Of a DNA stretch of 64,000 nt, positions 1 through 11,900 are shown piece after piece. Under the pieces are notes generated by a model that worked only from the letters and a program-made list of their open reading frames with translations, did not search any database and had not been told where the DNA came from. The stretch lies in contig JANXWB010000080.1 of assembly GCA_025351345.1 (NCBI GenBank), positions 62,001-126,000 on the forward strand. Reading direction: 5' to 3'. The position numbers were made by a program, and so were the translations under genes. The DNA is from Synechococcales cyanobacterium GL140_1_metabat_312. GTDB taxonomy: Bacteria > Cyanobacteriota > Cyanobacteriia > Leptolyngbyales > Leptolyngbyaceae. Position 1 is the first letter of the stretch. Every line of letters starts with the position of its first letter.

Positions 1-2161
1 AGTCATGGGCCGCTGCATTACGGGCCGCTGAGACCACCGCTTCCGCCGAGACATCGGGGCGACCGAGGCTGATATTTTCAAGAATGCTGCCGTTGAATAG
101 GAAATCTTCCTGAAGCACCACGCCCATTTGGGTCCGCAATGAATGCAAATCCGCACTCTTTACATCAAAACCATCAACGGTAATTCGGCCCGCTTCAGGC
201 AAATAAAGCCGCTGAATCAGTTTAGATAAGGTGCTTTTACCGGATCCACTTCGGCCCACCACCCCCACCAGCATTCCGGGCTTAATATCAAAGGAAATTC
301 CCTTAAGAACGGGTTCTTGTTGTGGGTTGTAGCGGAAAACTACTTGATCAAAACTAATTTCACCTTGTAACGGCGGCAACACTAAACCTGTACCGGGTTC
401 AGCTTCCGGGGCTGAATTGAGAATATCGCCGATCCGATCGACGGACAGAAGCACCTGCTGAAGATTTTGCCAAAGTTGCACAAGCCGCAGAAGTGGCCCG
501 GTGACTTGCCCAGAGAGCATTTGGAAGGCAATCAACTGACCAATAGACATTTCCTGCTTAATCACTAATGTTGCCCCCACCCACAGAATCAGAAGGTAAG
601 ACAGTTTAGTTAAAAAGTCGGCAATATTTCCGCTGATATTCTGAGTTGTGGACGCTTTGAAGCTAGTGCGAATATAGCGAGCGAATAAGCCTTCCCACCG
701 ATCGCGGGATACCTTTTCTGCGGTGTGCGCCTTCACGGAGTGAATTCCAGTAATGGTCTCCACCAAAAAAGATTGGCTGTCGGCACTGCGGTTAAAGGTC
801 TCATTCAGCCAGTTGCGCAAAATTGGAGTACTGACGATCGTCAATATTGCAAACAATGGCAACACCGCCAACGCAACCCCCGTCAACACTAGACTGTAGT
901 AGGCCATTAGCGCCAAATACACAACGGTAAAGACGCTATCCAAAACAACCGTCAACGCCGTCCCGGTCATAAACTGACGAATATTCTCCAACTCCTGAAC
1001 TCTCGCCACAGTGTCGCCCACCCGACGGGATTCAAAGTATTTCAACGGGAGTCGCATCAAGTGGCGAAATAATTGCGCTGATAGGGACAAGTCCAGTCGC
1101 CGAGCGGTGTGGGTAAAGATAAATAACCGCAATGCACCAAGCGTGGCTTCAAAAATTGCCACCCCTAACATTGCGATCGCCATCACATCCAGCGTCGGCA
1201 AGCTGCCCTGCACCATGACTTTATCGATCACCACTTGGGTAATCATGGGCGTGGTTAGGCCCAAAAGCTGCATGGTAAACGAGGCAACCAAAACCTCAAG
1301 TAGCAATCGGCGATATTTCCAGACCGCAGGCAGAAACCAGCTTAGATTAAAGACTTCTTGTTTAAGAACTGCTTCGGCTTGCCAAACTTGTCGATCCCAC
1401 GATCGTTCAAAATCAACCCGTGATACCCGTTCACAGGTCATGGCTGGATTTACAGGATCAGCAACGATCGCCCCTTCCCCACGAATGCCATAAATCACGA
1501 GCCAATGGGGATCGCTCTGGCCATCTTTTAAAATAAGCGCTGGAAAATCAAGTAACCGTAGCCCTTGCCAATCCGTAGTCACTCGTCGCAAATGCAAGCC
1601 TAGTTTTTCGGCCCCATCCACAATTTGAGATGGACTTTGGCCCCGAATTTGGCGCTGCACCCACTCTTGCTGCACTGAATTTTGTAGGTGATTGGCAACC
1701 ATGGTTAGGCAAGCCGCCCCGGTATTGATGCCTGAAACAAAGGGAAATCCAGACACCGCTTTTGGAGCATCATCGGACTTCGGTAAATAGTTCTGACGTT
1801 GCACCGCCCAAAACCGATCGATTTCCGAATGGCGCGCACTGTCCCAAAGATCGCGACTCCACACCAACGCCTCGACCCCATCCGCCGCCGCCCGAGCCTT
1901 GAATCCTGGTAAATCCATCAATCCGCCAATCCAGTCCCCCGATGTCAGCAAAATCGACTGATTTTCCTCCGTAACAAGACGAACTTTCCCGGCGACAATC
2001 AACAATATTTCATCAGCATTTTCGTCGCCCCAAATGGGATTCCCTAACCGATACCGACGCAGGTCAGCTTGATCTTTAAATCGAACTTGCTGTTCGGGAG
2101 TTAGGAACGAGAGTGGGGGTAGATCCCAGGGAATATTTGTAGTAGTTTCGTTGGTAATCAT
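1..2161 (-). CDS. Type I secretion-type ABC transporter with cNMP-binding and degenerate C39 domains (3' end outside window)
   Basis: Partial reading frame of 720 codons that starts at ATG 2161 and runs off the left edge. A cyclic-nucleotide-binding-like domain covers roughly residues 1-100. A C39 peptidase-like domain (about 130-270) follows, then an ABC membrane domain (about 290-580) and an ATPase domain with Walker A GRSGSGKST near residue 640 and the following Q-loop region; the signature motif is lost off the edge. In the peptidase-like domain the His (H219, in DPHWLVIYG) and Asp (D235, in VADP) are present, but the catalytic Cys position reads NTGAACL, with Thr147 in place of Cys. It therefore probably binds rather than cleaves its cargo, like the C39-like domain of HlyB. 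It lies 94 bp downstream of a parvulin gene on the same strand, which suggests an export and folding operon. The cargo is unknown. Confidence 0.9.
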   Translation of the reverse strand, partial: MITNETTTNIPWDLPPLSFLTPEQQVRFKDQADLRRYRLGNPIWGDENADEILLIVAGKVRLVTEENQSILLTSGDWIGGLMDLPGFKARAAADGVEALVWSRDLWDSARHSEIDRFWAVQRQNYLPKSDDAPKAVSGFPFVSGINTGAACLTMVANHLQNSVQQEWVQRQIRGQSPSQIVDGAEKLGLHLRRVTTDWQGLRLLDFPALILKDGQSDPHWLVIYGIRGEGAIVADPVNPAMTCERVSRVDFERSWDRQVWQAEAVLKQEVFNLSWFLPAVWKYRRLLLEVLVASFTMQLLGLTTPMITQVVIDKVMVQGSLPTLDVMAIAMLGVAIFEATLGALRLFIFTHTARRLDLSLSAQLFRHLMRLPLKYFESRRVGDTVARVQELENIRQFMTGTALTVVLDSVFTVVYLALMAYYSLVLTGVALAVLPLFAILTIVSTPILRNWLNETFNRSADSQSFLVETITGIHSVKAHTAEKVSRDRWEGLFARYIRTSFKASTTQNISGNIADFLTKLSYLLILWVGATLVIKQEMSIGQLIAFQMLSGQVTGPLLRLVQLWQNLQQVLLSVDRIGDILNSAPEAEPGTGLVLPPLQGEISFDQVVFRYNPQQEPVLKGISFDIKPGMLVGVVGRSGSGKSTLSKLIQRLYLPEAGRITVDGFDVKSADLHSLRTQMGVVLQEDFLFNGSILENISLGRPDVSAEAVVSAARNAAAHD

Positions 2162-2255
2162 GGATGAGACGGGGTGGACGAGGAAAGGACGATCGTGAAA
2201 TTATCGACGAAGATTAGAAAAATGCACAATTAGTCAGGACTGAAGAACTAGCCGA

Positions 2256-3020
2256 CTACTCGCCAACTTGGAGTTTCACGTCCATTTTTTGCATCTTTTC
2301 CGACAACCAACGCTCGAATAACTCATTGCGTAAGGTCTGCTGAAGCTGAGCATCATCCAGAGACGCTTCTAAAAACTCCTCTACGCGGAAGAGTCCCCAT
2401 TTTTCTTCTAGCTCCAATGGCCCAATCAAAGATCCAGGGTTTGCGGCATCGATTTGAGCGCGAATGGTATCGGGCAATGTGCCTCGGCTCACTGGACCCA
2501 TCATGCCGTTAACCATTTTGTCATCGGTAATAGAATGACGGCGAGCAAGTTCTTCATAGGTGGCGGAGGCTTCTTGAATTTGGGTTTTCAGCTCTTCCGC
2601 CAAGTCTTTATCGTCAACAATAATGCGGGAAAGGATAACCCGATCGAGGAATAGCTTGCGCTCAATAAAATATTCCTGAACCTTATCTTCACTCACGACC
2701 ATCTTCAATTTTTCGACTTTGAAGTTACTAGCAATTTGTTTATGGAAGCTAGAGTAGTCAGAGCCATTTTTCTTGAGCCATTCTTGAAATGCAGTTGCAT
2801 CACTGAGTTGTTGCTGAAGACGGAAGTCTATAATGGCCTGCTCGACTACGCCTTCTGGAATCTCTAAGTCAGTGCGGGTTTCAGTCTCTTGTTGAAGGAT
2901 GTGTTGGCGTAAAATACCACCAATAAAGTCCTGGAGCTTTCCAGAAGATTGGAGATGGCGCATACAGTCGCGCAGAGAAATTTCTTGATCGTCAACGGTG
3001 AGGAGGGCGTGAGAAGTCAT
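2256..3020 (-). CDS. Parvulin-type peptidylprolyl isomerase (SurA-like)
   Basis: A 254-residue protein. The N-terminal ~120 residues are helical and charged, as in SurA/PrsA chaperone segments. Residues ~130-225 carry a rotamase-like region with LARRHSITDD, MMGPVSRGTLP and IGPLELEEKWGLFRVEE, typical of parvulins. It would catalyse cis-trans isomerisation of prolyl bonds. No signal peptide is visible, so a cytoplasmic role, perhaps handling the cargo of the adjacent ABC exporter, is inferred. ATG 3020 is preceded only by a weak GGATTTTCC. It is transcribed just ahead of the ABC transporter gene and is probably cotranscribed with it. Such isomerases often accompany HlyB-like exporters in cyanobacteria. 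Confidence 0.8.
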   Translation of the reverse strand: MTSHALLTVDDQEISLRDCMRHLQSSGKLQDFIGGILRQHILQQETETRTDLEIPEGVVEQAIIDFRLQQQLSDATAFQEWLKKNGSDYSSFHKQIASNFKVEKLKMVVSEDKVQEYFIERKLFLDRVILSRIIVDDKDLAEELKTQIQEASATYEELARRHSITDDKMVNGMMGPVSRGTLPDTIRAQIDAANPGSLIGPLELEEKWGLFRVEEFLEASLDDAQLQQTLRNELFERWLSEKMQKMDVKLQVGE

Positions 3021-3384
3021 AGGAAAATCCGTAAAAGTTACAAATAATAAGTGGACATGTTTAGATTAAGGAAGCACTAACTCTGAAGCATAAAATACAT
3101 CTATAGGCATTTGGAACATTGCTGGTATCTCTAGCTTACCCAACTCTTCATAGAGAACTCTGTCATAGTTAGTAATTATTTTGCTTAGTGATTATTTTTG
3201 TAGACTGGATTGGCTTTTAAGTTGATTTAACTAAATACCCGATCGCCCATTTGCTCGGCTGTTTTTTGTGGGACAATTGATGACCATGCAGTTTTTGCTG
3301 CATTACGTTGCAGTCTGGCTAGGCAATTTTTTCCCTAGACTGAACTGAAAGCCATTATTAAGAATTAAAAAAGGAAAATCAGCT
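3021..3384. promoter_or_regulatory. Divergent intergenic region with two hairpins in the peroxiredoxin leader
   Basis: This 364-bp gap separates the divergent isomerase and peroxiredoxin genes and must hold both promoters; I cannot place either with confidence. Two inverted repeats are visible on the peroxiredoxin side: ATGCAG/CTGCAT at 3286-3303, and CAGTCT-TAGG/CCTAGACTG with a 3-nt bulge at 3311-3340. Both may form in the mRNA leader. AAGGAAAA at about 3371-3378 can serve as the ribosome binding site for ATG 3385. Confidence 0.45.
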
Positions 3385-4026
3385 ATGTCTCTTCGTCTCG
3401 GCGATATTGCTCCGGACTTTACCCAAGACTCCTCCGAAGGCGTTATTAAATTCCATGAATGGATAGGAGATAGCTGGGCTGTGCTGTTTTCGCACCCGGC
3501 TGACTACACTCCCGTTTGCACCACCGAATTGGGCATGGTTTCTAAGCTCAAGGACGAATTTGCGGCCCGCAACGTGAAACCGATCGCATTAAGCGTAGAT
3601 AGCGCGACGTCCCACACGGGCTGGATCAAGGACATCAACGAAACCCAAGGTTGCAGTGTTAACTATCCAATTTTGGCGGACGAAGACAAGAAGGTTTCGA
3701 CTCTCTATGACATGATTCACCCGAATTCCAGCACGGGGAATACCTTGACGGTACGATCGGTCTTCGTGATCGACAACAACAAAAAGCTTCGCCTCAGCAT
3801 CACGTATCCCGCCAGCACTGGACGGAACTTTGATGAGTTGTTGCGCGTCATCGACTCGTTGCAAATGACGGACAATTATAGTGTTGCGACTCCGGCAAAC
3901 TGGACGGATGGCGGAGACTGTGTAGTGGTGCCTTCTATCTCCACTGAAGACGCGATTAAGAAGTTCCCGAAAGGCGTTACTGAAGTGAAGCCTTACTTGC
4001 GGATGACTCCTCAACCCAATAAATAA
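3385..4026 (+). CDS. 1-Cys peroxiredoxin (Prx6 type)
   Basis: A 213-residue thiol peroxidase. The active-site motif DYTPVCTTELG places the peroxidatic Cys at residue 45. The long C-terminal arm with TPANWTDGGDCVVVPS and YLRMTPQPNK is typical of the Prx6/1-Cys group, and the length matches the family. It reduces hydrogen and organic peroxides in the cytoplasm. A good Shine-Dalgarno (AAGGAAAA) precedes the ATG. It is transcribed alone, with a strong terminator 36 bp after the stop. Confidence 0.93.
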   Translation: MSLRLGDIAPDFTQDSSEGVIKFHEWIGDSWAVLFSHPADYTPVCTTELGMVSKLKDEFAARNVKPIALSVDSATSHTGWIKDINETQGCSVNYPILADEDKKVSTLYDMIHPNSSTGNTLTVRSVFVIDNNKKLRLSITYPASTGRNFDELLRVIDSLQMTDNYSVATPANWTDGGDCVVVPSISTEDAIKKFPKGVTEVKPYLRMTPQPNK

Positions 4027-4061
4027 GAGCTGATCAATAACAGCTTGTTGGGCTGAAAAAC

Positions 4062-4106
4062 AAAAAGCCCGATCGTTGGACCATTGAGTCTGCGATCGGG
4101 CTTTTT
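4062..4106 (+). terminator. Rho-independent terminator of the peroxiredoxin gene
   Basis: AAAAAGCCCGATCG and CGATCGGGCTTTTT form a perfect 14-bp stem around a 17-nt loop, ending in a T run. The A run on the left side would let it work in both directions. Confidence 0.9.
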
Positions 4107-4375
4107 GATAAGGGAATGTTTTTAAGTGCTATCGGGTTTGGTGGAAGGGCGATCGTCCATAAAATTAAAAATTTTTACGAGAAACAAGTTGTGTAAGTCC
4201 ATGGAATCAAACACCTTGTTAAAAGTCAGCGCAGATATACGGAAAGTTTCGGGGGTATCCATCCAAATTAGGGAGTATGCAGAATTTCCTATTTTCTATA
4301 TAGTGAGTTGCGCCGTTGCAAATCCGTCTTAGGTTTGCCTGATAATAAAATTTTGAATAACTTAATGAAGGTCTT

Positions 4376-5077
4376 ATGCCCAAAAGCGACCGTCGAGCAG
4401 GGCAAAACATACGTGAACTTTCACTGAAAAGACGAGTTAAAGCAGTCATATCCTTTGTTACAGCAGTACTTGTTCTCTCTATGCCAATTTTATGGGTAGA
4501 AGCCTCTGGGTATGTTCTGAAGCAACTTATCTCTAACAATTCCTCTCAGGCCAAGTCTTCACTAGAGATGCCACTCATATTTTATGTAATGCTTATTGTC
4601 ATTGCCCTAAGTTTAGTCGCCAATGGAATTGTTTTGTGGAAGCGTGCCAATAATGCTGATCAAGGGGCTAAGGGAGAAGAAGTCACCAGCAGAGAGATGT
4701 CTCAGCTAGAGAAAGAGGGTTGGCAAGTCGAGTATGGTATGCGCTTAGGCAACAGACTGGGTGACGCTGATATTGTCTGTATCTCGCCTCAAAATAGAGC
4801 CTATGTAATTGATGTTAAATCTCATAAAGGGGAGGTAAGATTTAATGGCCAGCAGCTACATCGACGAATGGGAAAGACGAGTTATCCTTTTGAGAAGGAG
4901 TTTATTGATCAAACGATGAAACAAGCCTTGCAGGTTAAAAAACAAAAGAGCTTAGAGTTTGTTACGCCAATCATCGTGTTCTCTGATGCTAAAGTTTCAT
5001 TACCCTCTGATAGGGTACGCAAGGTGTATGTAGTTGAAAAATGTAGTCTGATATCCCTGTTGAAGTCACTCGGTTAG
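4376..5077 (+). CDS. NERD-domain membrane protein
   Basis: A 233-residue protein. Two hydrophobic segments (about residues 22-42 and 63-85) are followed by a nuclease-related NERD domain (about 96-200) with GAKGEEVTSREMSQL, LGDADIVCISP and AYVIDVKSHKG; the D...DVKS pattern matches the nuclease-fold core. The likely layout is a membrane anchor with a cytoplasmic nuclease-like domain. The substrate is unknown. The coding sequence is AT-richer than its neighbours and almost without CGATCG, which suggests relatively recent acquisition. The ribosome binding site is weak (GAAGG). Confidence 0.75.
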   Translation: MPKSDRRAGQNIRELSLKRRVKAVISFVTAVLVLSMPILWVEASGYVLKQLISNNSSQAKSSLEMPLIFYVMLIVIALSLVANGIVLWKRANNADQGAKGEEVTSREMSQLEKEGWQVEYGMRLGNRLGDADIVCISPQNRAYVIDVKSHKGEVRFNGQQLHRRMGKTSYPFEKEFIDQTMKQALQVKKQKSLEFVTPIIVFSDAKVSLPSDRVRKVYVVEKCSLISLLKSLG

Positions 5078-5216
5078 CACCTATCCAAGCTGATTTCACC
5101 GTCAAATTGACTTGAAATTCTAAAGATTGAAACGATCGATTGCTTCTCTACAATAAGTATCCTGAAACAAACAGGAATCACGCCTAGCGATTTGTTAGGC
5201 ATTCTTGATATATCTC

Positions 5217-5267
5217 CGATCGCTCCATTCATCAACGCAGGTTATTTGAATGGGGCGATCGTTTTTT
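5217..5267 (+). terminator. Strong terminator upstream of the chlL leader
   Basis: CGATCGCTCCATTCA and TGAATGGGGCGATCG form a 15-bp stem with one G-T pair, followed by six Ts. It lies 140 bp after the NERD gene. A smaller hairpin (GCCTA/TAGGC, about 5192-5210) sits just before it. Confidence 0.85.
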
Positions 5268-5852
5268 GAGCTTTTTAAGGTGGTTTTGACAGGCCGATTG
5301 CTAGTGTTTGCAATAGATTAAGCAAATTGGAAGAAATAGTAGTGAATTCGTCAAAACCCTGAAATTAGTGAAATCAGTCCCGCGAAACAATCCGCAATCT
5401 TTAAGTCCAATTTGAGGACTACTTTTACAAACATCACAGAACATAAAGCAAAACGTAATGATTGTTCACATTGACTAAAAAATAGCCACAAAGTAACAGC
5501 AGAGTGGTCTTTGTCGTGTGTAACAGTTTACGTAACATTTTTGTTTTTTGTTCTGATTTTTATAAAAATGAAAGCAGCAATATTCATTTCACGTTTTTTA
5601 TTTTCTTAAAATAGATTTAAGTCGGATTTTATAATGAATTTATCGACTAAGATTGCTTTATGGACGTATTTCGATGTTATTTAATATTAAGTCGGTTTTG
5701 AAAAGCAGGGCTGATCGCCCATACTCTTTTAAGCGACACGGAATTGTTTCTCACCGCCATCTCAGAACGACGAAGTGATAATTCCCTAGTTACCGATCGT
5801 CTTTTTCAAATCCCTATTAAGCGCAGCTTCAACCCGAGCGCAGGAGTCAGTC
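5268..5852 (+). promoter_or_regulatory. Long AT-rich leader and promoter region of chlL
   Basis: I see no gene in these 585 bp. The stretch is clearly AT-rich at 5440-5700. It holds two copies of TTAAGTCGG exactly 70 bp apart (5617-5625 and 5687-5695), each followed within a base by a T run, and a partial inverted copy, CGACTAA, at about 5644. A TATAAT at 5630-5635 directly follows the first copy and could be a -10 box, although no good -35 is visible. The geometry suggests binding sites for a regulator of chlL. GCAGGAGTCAGTC just before ATG 5853 supplies the ribosome binding site. Confidence 0.45.
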
Positions 5853-6704
5853 ATGAAACTCGCAGTCTATGGAAAAGGTGGCATCGGCAAATCCACTACC
5901 AGTTGTAATATTTCTGTCGCCTTAGCAAAACGCGGCAAAAAAGTACTCCAAATCGGCTGTGACCCCAAACATGACAGCACCTTCACTCTGACAGGATTTT
6001 TGATTCCAACAATCATTGATACACTTCAAGAGAAAGACTTTCACTATGAAAATGTCTGGTCTGAAGATGTGATTTATCCCGGTTACGGCGGCGTACATTG
6101 CGTCGAAGCGGGCGGTCCTCCAGCGGGAGCAGGATGTGGCGGATATGTTGTGGGCGAGACAGTGAAGCTGCTCAAAGAACTAAATGCATTTGATGAATAT
6201 GATGTCATTTTGTTTGATGTATTGGGAGACGTAGTTTGCGGTGGATTTGCAGCACCATTGAACTATGCAGACTATTGTTTGATTGTCACTGACAATGGAT
6301 TTGATGCTTTGTTTGCTGCCAATCGTATTGCAGCCTCTGTGCGTGAAAAAGCCAGAACTCACCCCTTACGACTTGCTGGATTGATTGGAAATCGGACTTC
6401 TAAGCGCGATTTGATTGAAAAGTATGTGGAAGCCGTTCCCATGCCTATCTTGGAAGTATTGCCCTTAATCGAAGATATTCGGATTTCCCGTGTGAAAGGC
6501 AAAACAATGTTTGAAATGGCAGAAACCGATCCTTCACTATTACCAGTCTGCGATTACTACTTGAACATTGCGGATCAACTTCTGGCCCAACCTGAAGGGG
6601 TGGTTCCTAATAGTGCAGACGATCGCGATCTCTTCACGTTGCTTTCCGACTTCTACCTCAATCCACCAACAGCAGCGGCTGATAAAGAGTTAGTTACTGT
6701 CTAG
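5853..6704 (+). CDS. chlL: Light-independent protochlorophyllide reductase, ATP-binding iron-sulfur subunit
   Basis: A 283-residue NifH-like ATPase. Walker [10 protein letters not shown] lies at residues 7-15. The two Cys residues that ligate the [4Fe-4S] cluster bridging the homodimer are seen at C95 (AGAGCGGY) and C129 (GDVVCGGF). It passes electrons to the ChlN-ChlB complex, which reduces protochlorophyllide to chlorophyllide in the dark. The length is normal. chlN follows 144 bp downstream with a palindromic repeat between them; chlB is not in the window. Confidence 0.97.
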   Translation: MKLAVYGKGGIGKSTTSCNISVALAKRGKKVLQIGCDPKHDSTFTLTGFLIPTIIDTLQEKDFHYENVWSEDVIYPGYGGVHCVEAGGPPAGAGCGGYVVGETVKLLKELNAFDEYDVILFDVLGDVVCGGFAAPLNYADYCLIVTDNGFDALFAANRIAASVREKARTHPLRLAGLIGNRTSKRDLIEKYVEAVPMPILEVLPLIEDIRISRVKGKTMFEMAETDPSLLPVCDYYLNIADQLLAQPEGVVPNSADDRDLFTLLSDFYLNPPTAAADKELVTV

Positions 6705-6710
6705 GATCTT

Positions 6711-8276
<1,566 letters not shown>

Positions 8277-8300
8277 ACAACTGAACTGTAATTGAAATAG

Positions 8301-8379
8301 ATCCCGATCGCCTAACCTCCTTGAAAAGGGAGAATACAAGTCTCCATTGAAATTGGGATTTAGGGCGATCGGGATTTTC
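8301..8379 (+). terminator. Inverted repeat / probable terminator after chlN
   Basis: ATCCCGATCGCC (8301-8312) and GGCGATCGGGAT (8364-8375) are perfect 12-bp inverted repeats, followed by TTTTC. The interior (CCTAACCTCCTTGAAAAGGGAGA) resembles the GATCCCCCTA repeat family. This may be a decayed repeat copy now serving as a terminator. Confidence 0.65.
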
Positions 8380-8452
8380 ATTTGTAATTTGGGCGATCGT
8401 TTCCAACGCAATATTTTCAGAGCGTCCAATCCCGACAAACCCCTCACTGCGG

Positions 8453-8734
8453 TCATTCAGTCGCATCCATTACCGTCGCCGTCCCATCCGCCGCAACTAC
8501 AATCCAACCCACATTACCTGCCGTCACATCCTCTGAATTTTGCGTCACATTAAACAGCAAATCACCCGATTTCGATGACACGATAAAGTCTGACTTCGGT
8601 GAAAATGTGACAATCACAAACCCCCGATCGCGCAAACAAAATACCGCCCAACCCTTCAAGGTTTGATTAACTGGATCAAATGGCTTGGGTGGATTTGCAA
8701 ATATAGTCTTCATCAAATCGATCGTGGGATTCAT
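8453..8734 (-). CDS. Small hypothetical protein
   Basis: A 93-residue frame with no family I recognise. It shows alternating hydrophobic stretches (GWAVFCLRDRGFVIVTFSP, VGWIVVAADGTATVMDATE) that suggest a small beta-rich domain. No signal peptide or membrane segment is evident. A second in-frame Met at codon 8 (MKTIFANP) is an alternative start; neither has a clear ribosome binding site. It is convergent with chlN and divergent from dnaE. The long, well-composed frame makes it likely to be real. Confidence 0.5.
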   Translation of the reverse strand: MNPTIDLMKTIFANPPKPFDPVNQTLKGWAVFCLRDRGFVIVTFSPKSDFIVSSKSGDLLFNVTQNSEDVTAGNVGWIVVAADGTATVMDATE

Positions 8735-8918
8735 AAGTTTAGAAATGGTTTACAACAACTGCTGAGAACAGAACCTTAAGTAAAGCAGAAATCCTAGCTC
8801 AAACAACAAGGCTTGATCTCCAAATAATTCGGACGTACTATTAAGATCGATCGAGATTGCGAATAATCCTTGACAAACCAGACTCCATAACTGGATCCAA
8901 CGGGATTAAAATTCGGCC

Positions 8919-8946
8919 TTGACCTACTACATATAGTGGCTATAAT
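8919..8946 (+). promoter_or_regulatory. Sigma-70-type promoter for dnaE
   Basis: TTGACC (8919-8924), a 16-bp spacer and a perfect TATAAT (8941-8946). This predicts a transcript starting near 8953 with a leader of about 40 nt before ATG 8992. Confidence 0.7.
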
Positions 8947-8991
8947 CTTGATCACCTTTGAGTCTAAGATTCGCGTACCGGAGCAAGTTTG

Positions 8992-11900
8992 ATGTCTTTT
9001 GTTGGTCTCCATATCCACAGTGACTACAGCCTCCTCGACGGTGCTAGCCAGTTGCCCCAGCTCATCGATCGTGCCCTAGAGCTGAACATGCCTGCGATCG
9101 CGCTGACAGACCATGGCGTGATGTATGGGGCCGTGGAACTGATCAAAGTCTGCAAAGGGAAACCGATTAAACCGATCGTGGGCAACGAGATGTACGTGAT
9201 CAACGGCGACATCGAAAAACAAGAGCGCCGCCCCCGCTATCACCAAATCATTCTGGCCAAAAACGACATTGGCTATCGTAATCTTGTCAAGCTCACCACC
9301 ATTTCAAATCTCAAAGGTCAGCAAGGAAAAGGCATTTTTGGGCGACCTTGTGTCAACAAAGAATATTTGGAAGAATACCGCGAAGGACTGATTGTCACGA
9401 GCGCCTGTTTGGGCGGTGAAATTCCCCAAGCTATTATTCAAAATCGGCCCGATGTAGCACGGCGGGTTGCAGCTTGGTATAAAGAGCGTTGGGGAGATGA
9501 TTATTATTTAGAAATTCAAGATCATGGATTGATTGAAGAACGGGTTGTGAATCCTGAAATTGTTCGGATTGCCCAAGAACTAGATATTAAGCTTGTTGTT
9601 ACCAATGATTCGCACTTCATTTCTTGCTATGACACCGAAGCCCATGATGCCTTGCTCTGTATTCAGACCGGGAAGTTAATTTCAGAAGATAAACGCTTGC
9701 GGTATACAGGAACTGAATATTTAAAATCTGCTGAGGAAATGAGCTGGTTATTTCGCGATCATTTACCAGAAGATATTGTAAAACAAGGCATCGCGAATAC
9801 ATTAGAAGTCGCAGACAAAATTGAGACCTATCATCTTTTAGGTGAACCGAGAATTCCGGATTACCCAGTTCCAGAGGGCTTTACCATGGCCACTTACTTT
9901 GAGAAGGTGACTTGGGAAGGAATGTTTAAGCGGTTTAAAGTGAATACCCGCGAAGAAATTGAACAAACCTATCGCGATCGGGTCGAATATGAACTCACAA
10001 TGATGCAAAAAATGGGCTTTGATGCCTACTTTTTAGTCGTATGGGATTACATTAAATATGCAAGAGATCGGGGGATTCCCGTTGGCCCTGGTCGTGGTTC
10101 AGCAGCGGGTTCATTAGTTGCTTATGCACTGGAAATCACGAATATTGATCCAGTCCATCACGGATTGTTGTTTGAACGTTTTTTGAATCCAGAACGTAAA
10201 TCAATGCCGGACGTTGATACTGATTTTTGTATCGATCGTCGTCAAGAAGTGATTGATTATGTAACTGAAAAATACGGCAAAGAACGCGTTGCTCAAATTG
10301 TTACCTACAACCGGATGGCTTCAAAAGCCGCTATTAAAGATGTGGCTAGGGTATTGAATGTGCCCTATTCTGAATCCGATAAAATGACCAAAATGATCCC
10401 CGTCATGCGGGGGAAACCGACTAAACTCCCCGTCATGATTTCGGATAAAACCCCTGCTAAAGAATTCAAAGACAAATATGATAGCGGCGATCGGATTCCG
10501 GGCTGTGAGATCACCTATAAGGATTGGATTGATACGGCTATTCGGATTGAAGGGACAAACAAAAGCGTCGGGATTCATGCGGCGGGCGTGGTGATTGCGG
10601 CAGATCCATTAGATGAAATTGTGCCGTTGCAGCGAAATGCGGATGGTGCTGTATTCACTCAATATTATATGGAAGATATTGAAGCACTGGGTTTGCTGAA
10701 AATGGACTTTTTGGGATTGAAGAATCTCACCATGATTCAGAAAACAGTAGATTTAGTAAAGACTTACCGATCGGAGGAGATTGATCTAGATAATCTATCC
10801 TTAGAAGATCCAGAAGTTTATAAACTCTTAGGACGAGGCAATCTCGAAGGTATTTTCCAATTAGAATCATCGGGAATGCGACAAATTGTAAAAGAACTAA
10901 AGCCTGAAGGAATTGATGATATTTCGTCAGTACTAGCGCTTTATCGTCCGGGACCACTGGATGCTGGACTTATTCCTAAATTCATCAATCGAAAACATGG
11001 TCGTGAACGAATTGAATATGAACATGAATTACTAAAACCCATTCTCAATGAAACCTATGGAATCATGGTCTATCAAGAACAGATCATGCGGATTGCCCAA
11101 GATTTAGGCGGTTATAGTCTGGGGCAAGCAGATCTATTGCGGCGGGCGATGGGGAAAAAGAAGAAAGCGGAAATGGAAAAACATCAAACCATTTTTATTG
11201 AAGGAGCGCAGAAAAATGGTGTATCTGAAAAAGTTGCCGCCGGATTGTTTGATCAAATGGTTATGTTTGCTGAATATTGCTTCAACAAATCTCACTCCAT
11301 GGCCTACGGGTATGTCACCTATCAAACGGCCTATCTAAAAGCACATTATCCAGTTGAATATATGGCGGCGTTGCTGTCCTCTAATAGTGGCGATCAAGAA
11401 AAAGTTCAGCGCTACATAGCATCTGCATTGTCTATGGGCATTGAAGTATTACCGCCAAATATTAACCGATCGGACGTAGATTTTACGCCATCTGACAACA
11501 ATATATTGTTTGGACTCACAGGGGTGAGGAACGTCGGACTTGGACCAGTGGCAGCAATTTTGAAAGCACGAGAATCGGGAGGTGACTTTAAATCTTTGGC
11601 GGATTTGTGCGATCGGATTGATTCAAAAATGGTAAACAAACGAGCCTTAGAAGCATTAATCTATTGCGGATCATTCGATACCATTGAAATCAACCGTCAG
11701 CAATTAATTAATGATCTTGAACTAGTGATCGATTGGGCACAATCTCGGGCGAAAGATCGAATTAGTGGCCAAACAAATCTACTAGATTTACTATCCGGCG
11801 GTTCTAAAAAAACAGCGATGCCAGCTTTTGATCTCGCTCCAAAAGCGCCAAAAATCGACGACTACGCCAAACCAGAACGGCTGCGACTCGAAAAGGAAAT

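Noticed and set aside
4126-4332. 68-codon plus-strand frame
   Set aside because: No ribosome binding site, no coding-like composition and no motif.
5515-5545. GTAACAGTTTACGTAAC as an NtcA site upstream of chlL
   Set aside because: The NtcA consensus needs 8 bp between GTA and TAC; here the spacing is 6.
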